From: Polynucleobacter necessarius
Lineage (GTDB): Bacteria > Pseudomonadota > Gammaproteobacteria > Burkholderiales > Burkholderiaceae
Direction of reading: 5' to 3'
Length of the DNA stretch: 64,000 nucleotides
NCBI RefSeq assembly: GCF_900095175.1
Contig: NZ_LT606946.1
Span: forward strand, 784,058 to 848,057
Shown: positions 52,728-62,562 of the stretch, one piece after another
Layout: every line of letters starts with the position of its first letter
Position numbering within the stretch: the first letter of the stretch is position 1
Notes under the pieces: generated by a model
Seen by the model: only the letters and a program-made list of their open reading frames with translations
Databases searched by the model: none
Told to the model about the DNA's origin: nothing
Position numbers and translations under genes: made by a program

Positions 52728-54047
52728 TTAGTGCTTATGCTCGCCAATTAAATGCATTGAGTCGTATTCAGCCTGATTGACTTTATGACGTTTAATAATT
52801 AGCCACATAATCGCACTGACTGCGACACCAAAGCCAATAATTACACCTTGAATCGGTGCATCTAACCAAATTAATCCTGAATAGATTAAGAGCATCATCA
52901 GAACAGAAATGTTCTCGTTAAAGTTTTGAACGGCAATGGAATGACCTGCAGACATCAGGACATGCCCGCGATGCTGAAGTAGTGCACTCATCGGCACAAC
53001 AAAGTAGCCAGCTAACCAGCCCACCAATATTAATAAGAAGTACGCCGGCAGTAAATTGAGAGAGATCTCAAATTTGCCAATGGTCCAAATAGTTGTATTT
53101 GGCAGCATGTCTGAGTTATAGATTGCCATGATGCAAACCACTAGACCCATAGCAATGCCGTATGGAAGCACTTTCAGGGAACTACGCAGTGGTATGCGCC
53201 AAGCAGCCCATACTGCACCTCCAGCAACACCTACAGCGGAGATAGCCTGCAGGATGGCTCCTTGAGATAAGGTCATATGTAGGGCAACTTGCGCCCACTT
53301 AATCACAATGAATTGCAGTGTGGCACCAGCACCCCAAAAGAGTGTGGTGACCGCCAGAGAGATCTGTCCTAAGCGATCAGCCCACAGAGTTTTAAAGCAG
53401 ACAGAAAAGTTCTTTACCAGCTCAATTGGATTAGTTTTTTGAGATTCATAACGTGCCCCAGTATCTGGAATGCGTAAATTAATCAGAGCAGCCAGCATGT
53501 AAATCATCATGATGATGAGAATGGCGGACTCCGCAGCGGTATCAATGCTGGTGTCCAGTAACGGCATATCAAGCCCTAAGAGGCTTTGTGAAACCGATTT
53601 GCTGATCAGAACACCACCGAGCACCGTCCCCAAAATGATTGAACCAACGGTAAGCCCCTCAATCCAGCCATTGGCTGCAACAAGCTTTTCGGGCGGTAGT
53701 AGCTCGGTCAGAATGCCGTATTTTGCTGGGGAGTAGGCTGCAGCACCCAAGCCAACAATCGCATAAGCCAATAAAGGGTGGCTGCCAAATAGCATCACAA
53801 TGCAACCGATAAATTTAATCGTATTGGTAATAAACATGACATTGCCCTTGGGGCGGGAGTCGGCAAAGGCTCCCACAAAGGCTGCCAGCAATACATAGGA
53901 CAAAACGAAGAATAATTTGAGCAAAGGGGTCATCAAGGCCGGAGCGCTAAGCTGGACTAAGAGGGCGATTGCTGCAATCAGCAATGCGTTATCAGCAAGC
54001 GACGAAAAAAATTGCGCCGCCATAATGATGTAAAAACTACGGTTCAT
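52728..54047 (-). CDS. lplT: Lysophospholipid transporter LplT
   Basis: LplT is an MFS-type flippase importing lysophosphatidylethanolamine across the inner membrane for re-acylation. The 439 residues begin MNRSFYIIMAAQFFSSLADNAL, the normal LplT start, and carry about twelve helices with the loop segment AAYSPAKYGILTELLP between helices 4 and 5. No acyltransferase (Aas) gene is adjacent. It is divergent from alr with a 50-base gap. It reads intact. Confidence 0.9.
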   Translation of the reverse strand: MNRSFYIIMAAQFFSSLADNALLIAAIALLVQLSAPALMTPLLKLFFVLSYVLLAAFVGAFADSRPKGNVMFITNTIKFIGCIVMLFGSHPLLAYAIVGLGAAAYSPAKYGILTELLPPEKLVAANGWIEGLTVGSIILGTVLGGVLISKSVSQSLLGLDMPLLDTSIDTAAESAILIIMMIYMLAALINLRIPDTGARYESQKTNPIELVKNFSVCFKTLWADRLGQISLAVTTLFWGAGATLQFIVIKWAQVALHMTLSQGAILQAISAVGVAGGAVWAAWRIPLRSSLKVLPYGIAMGLVVCIMAIYNSDMLPNTTIWTIGKFEISLNLLPAYFLLILVGWLAGYFVVPMSALLQHRGHVLMSAGHSIAVQNFNENISVLMMLLIYSGLIWLDAPIQGVIIGFGVAVSAIMWLIIKRHKVNQAEYDSMHLIGEHKH

Positions 54048-54097
54048 TCGTACAATCTAGCCATTAATGTAATTAAAACATGAAAGGAGGGGTGAAT

Positions 54098-55222
54098 ATG
54101 CGCTCATCAGCTAGTCGGTTGATAAATAGACCAATTTTGGCAACTATACACACTGAGGCCTTTCATCATAATTTAAGTCGTATTCGTGAGCTTGCCCCTG
54201 AGTCTAAGATCTGGTCAGTTGTAAAGGCCAAAGCCTATGGCCACAGCTTAGAGGCCGCATTTAAAGGTCTTGAATCTACCGATGGTTTTGCCCTGCTCGA
54301 TATTGAAGATGCGCAATGGTTGAGAGATCATGGTTGGGAAGGGCGCATCCTATTATTAGAGGGTATTTTTAGTCAGCAGGAACTGGATTTAGTAGTCCAG
54401 CTTCAATGTGACTTAGTGGTCCATAGTGAGAAGCAGATCAACTGGCTTGAGGCTTTTAAGAATCATTCGAGTCATCCAATCCGCGTATTTTTAAAGCTCA
54501 ATTCAGGGATGAACCGCCTTGGTTTTAAGCCGGAACAATATCGCACTGCTTTTCACCGTCTTCATTCGGCCAGATATCACCTGCATCACATGACCCATTT
54601 TGCCAGTGCCGACCAGGTAGATCATGCGCCATCGGTTGGTGCGCAAATGGAGTGTTTCGAACAAGCCATTGAGGGTCTGGAAGCGTCCACCTCTTTGGCT
54701 AATTCGGCAGCAATTTTATGGCACCGCAATGCGCTGGGCGATTGGGTTCGCCCTGGAATCATGCTGTACGGTGTTTCACCAACCGGGGTTCATGCAGATA
54801 TTGTCCGAACTGAACTCCAGGCGGTCATGCAGCTGCGCAGTGAAATCATCGACATTCAGAAATTAAAGAAAGGTGATCACGTTGGCTATGGTGGCCGCTA
54901 TCAAGCTCCAGAAGATATGCGCATTGGTGTGATTGCTTGTGGATATGCCGATGGTTATCCGCGTCACGCAGAGGATGGTACGCCAGTTTGGGTTGATGGT
55001 GTTGATGCCCAGGGTTATGGCGTGATTTGTCCTATCGTTGGTCGAGTTTCTATGGATATGTTGACCATTGATTTGCGTGAAGCGCCCAATGCCAAGATTG
55101 GTAGCATGGTAGAGCTATGGGGTAATGAAGTTCCGGTAGATGATGTAGCTCAGATGAGCGGAACCATTGGCTATGAACTTATTTGCGCATTGGCGCAGAG
55201 AGTGCCGGTAGTCATCAAGTAA
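54098..55222 (+). CDS. alr: Alanine racemase
   Basis: Alr interconverts L- and D-alanine with PLP for peptidoglycan. The PLP lysine is in VVKAKAYGH, and MNRLGFKPEQ, ANSAAIL, RPGIMLYGV and the tyrosine-containing VGYGGRYQAP region follow in order, ending GTIGYELICALAQRVPV. The ATG at 54098 is fixed by AAAGGAGG six bases before it; the in-frame ATG at 54080 precedes that site. 374 residues. Essential and intact. Confidence 0.95.
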   Translation: MRSSASRLINRPILATIHTEAFHHNLSRIRELAPESKIWSVVKAKAYGHSLEAAFKGLESTDGFALLDIEDAQWLRDHGWEGRILLLEGIFSQQELDLVVQLQCDLVVHSEKQINWLEAFKNHSSHPIRVFLKLNSGMNRLGFKPEQYRTAFHRLHSARYHLHHMTHFASADQVDHAPSVGAQMECFEQAIEGLEASTSLANSAAILWHRNALGDWVRPGIMLYGVSPTGVHADIVRTELQAVMQLRSEIIDIQKLKKGDHVGYGGRYQAPEDMRIGVIACGYADGYPRHAEDGTPVWVDGVDAQGYGVICPIVGRVSMDMLTIDLREAPNAKIGSMVELWGNEVPVDDVAQMSGTIGYELICALAQRVPVVIK

Positions 55223-55256
55223 TACGGCGCTACTTGATGAACCCCATTTTTATTTT

Positions 55257-56129
55257 TTACTTATTCCAGATCTGCCACCAGCGACGTTCTTTTTGAACGC
55301 GTTGGCCGGTAATCATCATCTGGCTATCTGGAAAATTGAGCTTAAAGACGCGCGCCGCATCATTACTTAAATCTGTCATACCCAATTTTTCGTAAGACTT
55401 GTTCAGTAGGTAGAGCGCCTCTTCAACGGCCGGCGCACGATCGTAATCGCGAATCACAAGCTGCGCTCTATTGGCTGATGCGAGATACGCGCCGCGCTGA
55501 TAGTAGAAGCGAGCGACGATCACGTCTGCTTCAGCTAATGAGTTTACGATGTAGCGCATACGATCTAAAGAGTCAGGCGCATATTTGCTATCAGGGAAAC
55601 GCTCAACAACCACTTTGAAGGATTCAAAAGCTTCTTTAGCTGCTTTGGGATCGCGCTCACTCAAGTCTTGCCCGGTAAATTTACCCAGCCAACCTAAATC
55701 GTCATTAAAACTAATCAAGCCCTTAAGGTAGTAGCCGTAATCTAAATTAGGGCTACCTTGATGCAGTTTGATAAAACGATCGATAGCAACTTGAGCTTGC
55801 GCTTGTTCTTGGGCTTTCCAGTAGCAATAGGCTGCATTGATTTGCGCTTGCTGAGAATAAGGTCCAAAAGGAAATCTAGCTTCAAGCTTATCAAAGTACT
55901 TGCCGCATTTTGCATAGTCAGCATCCTTGAGCTTGTCGGTTGCTTCGGAATAGAGCTTTGTCTCTGACCAAATATCAGTGTCATCCTTTTGACCATCGCT
56001 ACCAGCGCATCCACCAAGAACCAGGCAGACTGCACTTGCCCCAACAAATACAGAAATGAGGGATTTTCTGGAAGATGCCCTAATAGTGGCAGCAAGCCTT
56101 AAACTGGCGTCTGTAATAACGTCCGACAT
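55257..56129 (-). CDS. bamD: Outer membrane assembly lipoprotein BamD
   Basis: BamD is an essential lipoprotein of the outer-membrane beta-barrel assembly complex. The start at 56129 (MSDVITDAS) gives an N-terminal helix and the lipobox LVLGGC near residue 41, an unusually long leader. TPR units (YSEATDKLKDADYAKCGKYF, FPFGPYSQQAQINAAYCYWK, ARFYYQRGAYLASANRAQ) fill the rest. An earlier start at 56156 would overlap the divergent rluD start. It converges on alr. Confidence 0.92.
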   Translation of the reverse strand: MSDVITDASLRLAATIRASSRKSLISVFVGASAVCLVLGGCAGSDGQKDDTDIWSETKLYSEATDKLKDADYAKCGKYFDKLEARFPFGPYSQQAQINAAYCYWKAQEQAQAQVAIDRFIKLHQGSPNLDYGYYLKGLISFNDDLGWLGKFTGQDLSERDPKAAKEAFESFKVVVERFPDSKYAPDSLDRMRYIVNSLAEADVIVARFYYQRGAYLASANRAQLVIRDYDRAPAVEEALYLLNKSYEKLGMTDLSNDAARVFKLNFPDSQMMITGQRVQKERRWWQIWNK

Positions 56130-56149
56130 AACTAAAAGGCTCTTTAAGC

Positions 56150-57199
56150 GTGGCATTGCCGCATACTCCCGATTCGAATCCCATTGATTATATCGATGAT
56201 GAGGATTTCATAGCCCTAGAAGTTCCCGCTGAGGTCAGTGGGGAGCGTTTGGATAAGTTTCTTGGAGGGGCTTTACCTGATTATTCCCGCAATCGCCTCA
56301 AAGCGTGGGTTGGGGCTGGGGCGGTTACGGTGGATGGAAAAGTCACCAAAGTGCGCCATTTACTGCGGGGAAGTGAGAGTATTAAGGTGTTTCCACAGGA
56401 AATGCCTGAGCAATTTGCCTTTGCCCCAGAAGATATTCCCCTAGATGTTGTCTATGAAGATGACTCCGTCATCGTCCTGAATAAACCTGCCGGACTAGTC
56501 GTCCATCCTGCCGCTGGAAACTGGACGGGAACCCTATTAAATGGCCTCTTGCATTGTTTCCCTGGGCTAAAAAACCTTCCAAGGGCAGGAATTGTCCATC
56601 GCCTAGATAAAGATACGTCTGGATTGATGGTCGTAGCTCGCACGGATATCGCGCAAACCTCATTAGTAAGACAGCTTCAGGAGCGAACTGTTGGGCGGCG
56701 CTACCTTTCTTTAGTTTGGGGTGATGCGCCTTCCCAGGGCAAGGTACTGGCAACCGTAGGTCGTGATCAGCGTGACCGTCTCAAAATGGCTGCTGGCTCC
56801 GCCCAAGGTAAGCCGGCTGCAACCTTGTTCCGACGATTGGCTAAAGGGGCATTTATAGAAAGCCCTGTGGCTTTATTGGAGTGTCGTCTTGAAACTGGCC
56901 GCACCCATCAAATACGGGTTCACCTTGAATCCTTGGGTTTTCCACTCCTGGGTGATCCGGTTTATCGCAAAAGAACGCCTGGCTCAGCCAAAACCCTTCC
57001 TTTCAGTCGTCAGGCTCTACATGCTTATGCTCTTAGTTTGCAGCATCCATCGACCCAGGATATGATGACTTGGTTTAGATTGCCTCCACAAGATTTCATG
57101 GGTTTGCTACCTTTGGTTAGAATGAGTGGGGCGGACCTACCTAAAGAAGATGCCTTAATGGCATCCATTAAAAATGATCAGCGCAATTCGGCAGATTGA
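56150..57199 (+). CDS. rluD: 23S rRNA pseudouridine synthase RluD
   Basis: RluD makes pseudouridines 1911, 1915 and 1917 in helix 69 of 23S rRNA. The 349 residues have an N-terminal S4 domain (ERLDKFLGGALPDYSRNRLK) and the catalytic segment GIVHRLDKDTSGLMVVA with the active Asp, then HQIRVHLESLGFPLLGDPVY. The start is GTG at 56150, only 21 bases from the divergent bamD start. Its 3' end overlaps pgeF by 26 bases. Confidence 0.94.
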   Translation: MALPHTPDSNPIDYIDDEDFIALEVPAEVSGERLDKFLGGALPDYSRNRLKAWVGAGAVTVDGKVTKVRHLLRGSESIKVFPQEMPEQFAFAPEDIPLDVVYEDDSVIVLNKPAGLVVHPAAGNWTGTLLNGLLHCFPGLKNLPRAGIVHRLDKDTSGLMVVARTDIAQTSLVRQLQERTVGRRYLSLVWGDAPSQGKVLATVGRDQRDRLKMAAGSAQGKPAATLFRRLAKGAFIESPVALLECRLETGRTHQIRVHLESLGFPLLGDPVYRKRTPGSAKTLPFSRQALHAYALSLQHPSTQDMMTWFRLPPQDFMGLLPLVRMSGADLPKEDALMASIKNDQRNSAD

Positions 57200-57953
57200 G
57201 CCAACTTGGCTTGCGCCAAAACAAGTTCACGCTTTTTGCACAACACGGGAGGGTGGGGTTAGTAAAGCCCCATTTAATAGTCTCAATCTCGGACTGAATG
57301 CGGGCGACGATTTAGAGGATGTACTGCAAAACCGCAGAGCCTTAAGATCTCGCCTTCCTGCCGAGCCAGCTTGGCTTAAGCAGATTCATGGTGCCACGGT
57401 CAGTACTCCAGCTTCAAGAAATGCTTTGGTTAATGGACCATTTGAGGCGGATGCCTCTGTTAGCAATATTCCAAACGAGGTTCTAGCTATTCTGACGGCT
57501 GATTGCATGCCGGTATTGTTTGCGAGCAAGGGTGCTGATGTCATCGGGGCAGCACATGCTGGTTGGCGCGGTCTCAGTAGTGGGATCCTAGAAAATACCA
57601 TTCAAGAGATGTGTCATTTATCCCCGAACCTCCAGCCAAAAGATATTGCAGTGTGGATGGGCCCTGCAATTGGGCCTACTGTATTTGAAGTTGGAGAAGA
57701 TGTATTAGAGGCATTTTCCAGTCATAGCCAAGATGTCTTGTCAGAGGCATTTAAGCCTATTGCCGGAAGCCCTGGAAAGTATTTAGCCAATTTGTACCTC
57801 CTTGCTCAGGATCGCTTGCGTTCAATTGGTATTGAACAGATTGATGGCGGTGACTTTTGTACCTTCAAGGATTCCGCAAACTTCTTTTCCTATCGTCGGG
57901 ATAGGCAGACGGGACGATTCGCCTCCCTGATTTGGATATCTGACAATGCATAA
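57174..57953 (+). CDS. pgeF: Peptidoglycan editing factor PgeF (YfiH/laccase domain)
   Basis: The 259-residue protein belongs to the DUF152/PgeF family, which removes wrongly inserted L-Ser from peptidoglycan stems; older annotations call it polyphenol oxidase. Zinc-site motifs are visible: LKQIHGATV, LTADCMPVLFASKG with the Cys, and GAAHAGWRGLSSGI with the His. It ends with FFSYRRDRQTGR, typical for the family. It overlaps rluD, a pairing common in proteobacteria. Confidence 0.92.
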   Translation: MISAIRQIEPTWLAPKQVHAFCTTREGGVSKAPFNSLNLGLNAGDDLEDVLQNRRALRSRLPAEPAWLKQIHGATVSTPASRNALVNGPFEADASVSNIPNEVLAILTADCMPVLFASKGADVIGAAHAGWRGLSSGILENTIQEMCHLSPNLQPKDIAVWMGPAIGPTVFEVGEDVLEAFSSHSQDVLSEAFKPIAGSPGKYLANLYLLAQDRLRSIGIEQIDGGDFCTFKDSANFFSYRRDRQTGRFASLIWISDNA

Positions 57954-57972
57954 CTTGGGGTTATCACTAGAT

Positions 57973-57986
57973 TAGCTCTAGAGCTA
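57973..57986. promoter_or_regulatory. 14-bp palindrome upstream of phaC
   Basis: TAGCTCTAGAGCTA is a perfect inverted repeat 69 bases before the phaC start, within the 100-base gap after pgeF. It has no T-run, so it looks more like an operator than a terminator. The binding factor is unknown; PhaR is a candidate by context only. Confidence 0.4.
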
Positions 57987-58054
57987 GGGTTAGTGCGTAT
58001 AACCCTTCCAGCCTGATAGATGGAGAATGGTCTCAATAACTTTACGAGATCAAT

Positions 58055-59686
58055 ATGTTTGCAGGTATGAATACAGGTATTGCGCCTTCATTGGCTCCTC
58101 ACCATATGGCCTTAATTCCCCCGGAACGCTTGGCGGAAATTCAAAAGGAATACTTTACTGAGTTTGCCCATCTAGCAACCAATCCCGAAGCAATTGAAGT
58201 AAAAGATCGTCGCTTCTCTGGTAAGGCTTGGCATTCATCATGGAGCAAGATGATTGCTGCAACTTACTTATTAAATTCAAAACATTTGCTTGCGCTCGCA
58301 AAAGCTGTTGATGCAGATGAAAAGACGAAGACTAAAATTTTGTTCACTACAGAGCAAATGATTGACGCTTTATCACCATCAAACTTTATCGCAACCAATC
58401 CCGAAGTTCTTGAAAATATTATTAGCTCTCAGGGCCAGTCTATTCAAAATGGAATAGTGAACTTGTTGGGCGATTTAAAAAAAGGTAAGGTTTCACTGAC
58501 TGATGAAAGTGCCTTTGAGGTTGGTAAAAATATTGCAACCAGCGAAGGTCAGGTGGTCTTTCGAAATGATCTCTTTGAGTTAATTCAGTACACACCATTG
58601 ACCGAAACAGTGTATGAGCGCCCATACTTAATGGTGCTACCTTGCATTAACAAGTACTATATTTTGGATTTGCAACCAGATAACTCCGTGGTTCGTTACA
58701 TGGTGGAGCAGGGTCACACCGTTTTCTTGGTCTCCTGGAAAAACCCCGATGCATCCATGTCGAAAGTGACTTGGGATGACTATGTTGGTGATGGCGTCAT
58801 CAAGGCGATTGAGGTGGTTAAGGACATCGGTACTACGGATCAGATTAATGTTCTCGGCTTTTGTGTCGGTGGAACTTTAACCTCAACAGCTTTGGCTGTC
58901 TTAGCTGCACGCAAAAAAGATTATGTTGCTAGCTTAACTTTGCTCACGACCCTATTAGATTTCACGGACACCGGAATTCTGGATGTGTTCATCGACGAGG
59001 GCATGGTCAAGTTGCGCGAGACCACCATTGGTGGAGAGGGCGGTCACTTTGGAATGATGTCTGGTTTGGATCTAGGGAATACATTCTCCTTCTTGCGTCC
59101 AAATGATTTGGTGTGGAGCTATGTTGTTGAGAACTACCTTAAAGGCAACTCACCGCCACCATTTGATTTGCTCTATTGGAATGGCGATTCAACCAATTTA
59201 CCTGGCCCAATGTATTGCTGGTACCTGCGCCACACCTACCTACAAAATGAATTAATTAAACCAGGCAAGCTCACCGTTTGCGGTGAAAAGGTTGATCTAG
59301 GTAAGATTACTGTCCCAGCTTATATCTACGCTTCGCATGATGACCATATTGTTCCATGGAAATCTGCTTATGAATCTACCCATATTTTGAAGGGTAAGAA
59401 TCGATTTGTGCTGGGGGCATCTGGTCACATTGCTGGCGTAATTAATCCACCAGCAAAAAATAAGCGTCATTATTTTGAAAACAATAAGTTGGCTAAGACA
59501 GCAGATGGGTGGTTGGCTGCAGCAAAAGATATCAAGGGTAGTTGGTGGCCTAACTACGCTAAATGGTTAGAACAGTTTGGTGGCAAGAAAATTAAAGCCA
59601 GCAAAACGTTTGGTAATGTACAGTACAAAAAACTAGAAGCGGCGCCTGGTAAGTACGTGAAAGAAAAAGTATCCGCTGCTAATTAA
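58055..59686 (+). CDS. phaC: Class I polyhydroxyalkanoate synthase
   Basis: PhaC polymerises hydroxyacyl-CoA on the granule surface. The 543 residues contain the lipase-like box GFCVGGT with catalytic Cys, FLVSWKNPD, the Asp region YASHDDHIVPW and the His region ASGHIAGVINPP. Length and a single subunit indicate class I (short-chain monomers). It precedes phaB by 20 bases. The N-terminal region before residue 60 is variable as usual. Confidence 0.95.
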   Translation: MFAGMNTGIAPSLAPHHMALIPPERLAEIQKEYFTEFAHLATNPEAIEVKDRRFSGKAWHSSWSKMIAATYLLNSKHLLALAKAVDADEKTKTKILFTTEQMIDALSPSNFIATNPEVLENIISSQGQSIQNGIVNLLGDLKKGKVSLTDESAFEVGKNIATSEGQVVFRNDLFELIQYTPLTETVYERPYLMVLPCINKYYILDLQPDNSVVRYMVEQGHTVFLVSWKNPDASMSKVTWDDYVGDGVIKAIEVVKDIGTTDQINVLGFCVGGTLTSTALAVLAARKKDYVASLTLLTTLLDFTDTGILDVFIDEGMVKLRETTIGGEGGHFGMMSGLDLGNTFSFLRPNDLVWSYVVENYLKGNSPPPFDLLYWNGDSTNLPGPMYCWYLRHTYLQNELIKPGKLTVCGEKVDLGKITVPAYIYASHDDHIVPWKSAYESTHILKGKNRFVLGASGHIAGVINPPAKNKRHYFENNKLAKTADGWLAAAKDIKGSWWPNYAKWLEQFGGKKIKASKTFGNVQYKKLEAAPGKYVKEKVSAAN

Positions 59687-59706
59687 TATTTTCATAAGGG
59701 GTAATC

Positions 59707-60447
59707 ATGTCTCAAAAAATTGCATACGTCACTGGTGGTATGGGTGGCATTGGAACAGCTATTTGTCAGCGACTCGCTAAGGATGGCTTTAAGGTCATCG
59801 CTGGTTGCGGACCTAATTCCCCACGTAAGGATCGCTGGCTTGGTGAACAGAAGGCTTTGGGTTACGACTTCATCGCCTCCGAAGGTAACGTTTCCGACTG
59901 GGATAGCACTGTTGCTGCCTTTGATAAAGTTAAAGCTGAAGTAGGTCGTGTTGACGTTCTAGTGAATAACGCTGGTGTTACTAAGGACAGCGTATTCCGC
60001 AAAATGACTCCTGAGCAGTGGAAAGCGGTGATTGATACCAACCTCAATTCTTTGTTCAATGTAACCAAGCAAGTGGTTGATGGTATGGCTGATAACGGCT
60101 GGGGTCGGATTATCAATATTTCTTCTGTTAATGGTCAAAAGGGTCAGTTTGGTCAATCCAACTACTCCACTGCAAAAGCGGGCTTGCATGGATTTACGAT
60201 GGCCTTATCACAAGAGCTAGGCTCTAAAGGGGTGACTGTAAATACAGTTTCTCCTGGTTATATCGGCACGGACATGGTGAAGGCTATTCGCGAGGATGTC
60301 CTGGAGAAGATTGTTGCTGGCGTTCCAGTGAAGCGCTTGGGTACCCCAGAAGAGATTGCTTCAATTTGCTGCTGGATTGCCTCTGATGATGGTGGCTACG
60401 CAACTGGCGCTGACTTCTCCTTAAATGGTGGCCTGCATACAGGTTAA
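59707..60447 (+). CDS. phaB: Acetoacetyl-CoA reductase
   Basis: PhaB reduces acetoacetyl-CoA to (R)-3-hydroxybutyryl-CoA with NADPH. This classical SDR of 246 residues shows VTGGMGGIGTAIC, NNAGVTKDSVF, the Ser/Tyr/Lys set INISSVNGQ ... YSTAKAGLH, and SPGYIGTDM. It supplies the monomer to phaC just upstream and is followed by phaR after 114 bases. Confidence 0.95.
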   Translation: MSQKIAYVTGGMGGIGTAICQRLAKDGFKVIAGCGPNSPRKDRWLGEQKALGYDFIASEGNVSDWDSTVAAFDKVKAEVGRVDVLVNNAGVTKDSVFRKMTPEQWKAVIDTNLNSLFNVTKQVVDGMADNGWGRIINISSVNGQKGQFGQSNYSTAKAGLHGFTMALSQELGSKGVTVNTVSPGYIGTDMVKAIREDVLEKIVAGVPVKRLGTPEEIASICCWIASDDGGYATGADFSLNGGLHTG

Positions 60448-60479
60448 ACCTATCAAAAATGCAGTTTTAGTGGTCTGCT

Positions 60480-60528
60480 CATCGGCATATTTACCTTTAG
60501 GTCAAACTAGGGATAAACTATGCCGATG
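60480..60528. promoter_or_regulatory. Inverted repeat upstream of phaR
   Basis: CATCGGCATA (60480-60489) and TATGCCGATG (60519-60528) are perfect 10-bp inverted copies separated by 29 bases, directly followed by TTGCATTGCAG at 60529-60539, which resembles the TGC-n3-GCA core known for PhaR sites. It lies 34 bases before the phaR start, suggesting autoregulation. Confidence 0.5.
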
Positions 60529-60561
60529 TTGCATTGCAGTAATGGGAGTTAGGAAAAATAC

Positions 60562-61122
60562 ATGGCCACACGTTCCAAAAAAGCCGGCGATAGCCGCTTG
60601 ATCAAGAAATACCCCAATCGTCGTTTATATGACACCCAAACCAGCACTTATGTCACGCTGGCAGATATCAAAAATTTAGTCATGGCGGGCGATGCATTTA
60701 GCGTTGTTGATGCAAAAACTGAAGATGATTTAACGCGCAATATCTTGTTGCAAATTATTTTGGAAGAAGAGGCTGGCGGCGCGCCGGTATTTTCTACTCA
60801 AATGCTTTCTCAAATCATTCGCTTCTATGGAAATTCCATGCAAGGTTTGATGGGTAGCTATCTTGAAAAGACCATGCAGTCTTTTGTTGATATTCATAAT
60901 AAGCTTGGCGATCAAACTCAGGGCTTAGGTGTAGGCAGCACGCCCGAAGCTTGGGCCAAGATGATGAATTTGCAAAACCCAATGATGCAAGGCTTAATGG
61001 GCAACTATATGGAGCAGAGCAAAGATCTATTTGTGGAGATGCAAGAGCAAATGCAAAACTCCCCAACGATATTTAGTGGCTTCCCATTTCCAGGTCAGCC
61101 TAATAAGGCAGAAAAAGAATAG
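60562..61122 (+). CDS. phaR: Polyhydroxyalkanoate synthesis repressor PhaR
   Basis: PhaR binds DNA and PHA granules, repressing phasin and its own gene when no polymer is present. The 186 residues open with the characteristic DNA-binding segment [20 protein letters not shown] and [12 protein letters not shown], followed by the two PHB-accumulation helical domains ([19 protein letters not shown], then [14 protein letters not shown]). A GGGAG site precedes the ATG. It ends two bases before rimO. Confidence 0.93.
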   Translation: MATRSKKAGDSRLIKKYPNRRLYDTQTSTYVTLADIKNLVMAGDAFSVVDAKTEDDLTRNILLQIILEEEAGGAPVFSTQMLSQIIRFYGNSMQGLMGSYLEKTMQSFVDIHNKLGDQTQGLGVGSTPEAWAKMMNLQNPMMQGLMGNYMEQSKDLFVEMQEQMQNSPTIFSGFPFPGQPNKAEKE

Positions 61123-61124
61123 TT

Positions 61125-62483
61125 GTGGCGGGTAAAGTTGGTTTTGTTTCCTTGGGATGCCCCAAGGCATTGGTTGATTCTGAACTCATCCTCACTCAAT
61201 TAAGCGCTGAGGGTTACGAGACTGCTAAGGATTATTCGGGCGCCGATCTCGTTGTCGTTAATACCTGTGGCTTTATTGATTCTGCTGTTGAGGAGAGCCT
61301 TGCTGCGATTGGCGAAGCTTTATCAGAAAATGGCAAGGTCATTGTTACTGGTTGCTTGGGTGCTCGTAAAAATGCAGATGGTAGCGACCTCATTCAGAGC
61401 ATCCACCCTAAAGTCCTTGCAGTAACTGGACCGCACGCCACCCAAGAGGTGATGCAGGCTATTCATTTGCATCTGCCAAAACCCCATGATCCCTTTACTG
61501 ATTTACTGCCACCGATTGGTGTGAAACTCACGCCAAAGCATTATGCGTACCTGAAGATTTCTGAGGGCTGCAATCATCGTTGCATCTTCTGCATCATTCC
61601 TAGTTTGCGCGGCGATCTGGTTTCACGTCCGATTGGTGAGGTATTGCTAGAGGCCAAAAAATTATTTGAGTCTGGCGTAAAAGAACTTCTGGTCGTTTCA
61701 CAAGACACAAGCGCCTACGGTGTTGATATTCAATATCGCACTGGTTTTTGGGATGGCAAACCTGTGAAGACTCAGATGTTTGATTTAGTAAATGCTTTAA
61801 ATCAAATTGCCAGAGAGCATCAAGCTTGGGTTCGCCTACATTACGTCTATCCCTATCCGCATGTTGATGATGTTTTGCCATTAATGGCTGAGTTCTCTGA
61901 TCATGGCTTTGGTGTACTACCGTACCTAGATATTCCTTTGCAACACGCTCACCCAGATGTGCTCAAACGCATGAAGCGTCCTGCAAGTGGAGAAAAGAAT
62001 CTAGAGCGCATACAAGCATGGCGAGCTGCATGCCCAGATTTAGTCATTCGCAGTACCTTTATCGCAGGCTTTCCCGGTGAAACGGAAGAAGAGTTTGAAT
62101 ATCTCCTGAATTTCTTGGATGAGGCTCAAATTGATCGTGCCGGCTGCTTTGCCTATTCACCAGTGGATGGTGCAACAGCCAACGCTTTGGATAACCCAAT
62201 TCCAGATGCTATGCGCGAAGATCGCCGCGCTCGTTTTATGGCAAAAGCCGAAGAAATCTCCACTAAACGACTTGCTAAAAAAGTAGGCAAGCGTATTCAA
62301 GTCATTATTGACCGCGTGGATGAATCCGGTGGAATTGGCCGAACTATCGGTGATGCCCCTGAAATTGATGGTTTGGTGAGGGTTTTGCCTCCTAATAAGC
62401 CCTCTAAGCGCTATCGTGCCGGTGAAATCATCAAAGTCACGGTTATTAGCTCCCAAGGGCATGACCTAATAGCAGAAACTTGA
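61125..62483 (+). CDS. rimO: Ribosomal protein S12 methylthiotransferase RimO
   Basis: RimO is a radical-SAM enzyme that methylthiolates Asp89 of ribosomal protein S12. The 452 residues have the N-terminal cluster domain ([32 protein letters not shown]), the radical-SAM motif [13 protein letters not shown] and a C-terminal TRAM domain. Start is GTG at 61125, two bases after phaR stop. Although inside the PHA genes it is unrelated to them by function. Confidence 0.94.
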   Translation: MAGKVGFVSLGCPKALVDSELILTQLSAEGYETAKDYSGADLVVVNTCGFIDSAVEESLAAIGEALSENGKVIVTGCLGARKNADGSDLIQSIHPKVLAVTGPHATQEVMQAIHLHLPKPHDPFTDLLPPIGVKLTPKHYAYLKISEGCNHRCIFCIIPSLRGDLVSRPIGEVLLEAKKLFESGVKELLVVSQDTSAYGVDIQYRTGFWDGKPVKTQMFDLVNALNQIAREHQAWVRLHYVYPYPHVDDVLPLMAEFSDHGFGVLPYLDIPLQHAHPDVLKRMKRPASGEKNLERIQAWRAACPDLVIRSTFIAGFPGETEEEFEYLLNFLDEAQIDRAGCFAYSPVDGATANALDNPIPDAMREDRRARFMAKAEEISTKRLAKKVGKRIQVIIDRVDESGGIGRTIGDAPEIDGLVRVLPPNKPSKRYRAGEIIKVTVISSQGHDLIAET

Positions 62484-62562
62484 CTATTAGAATAAAAATA
62501 GTGTTTTGGCCTATTGTTAGGATCAATATTTTGCCTAATTTGGCACCGTAAAGGGGATTGAT

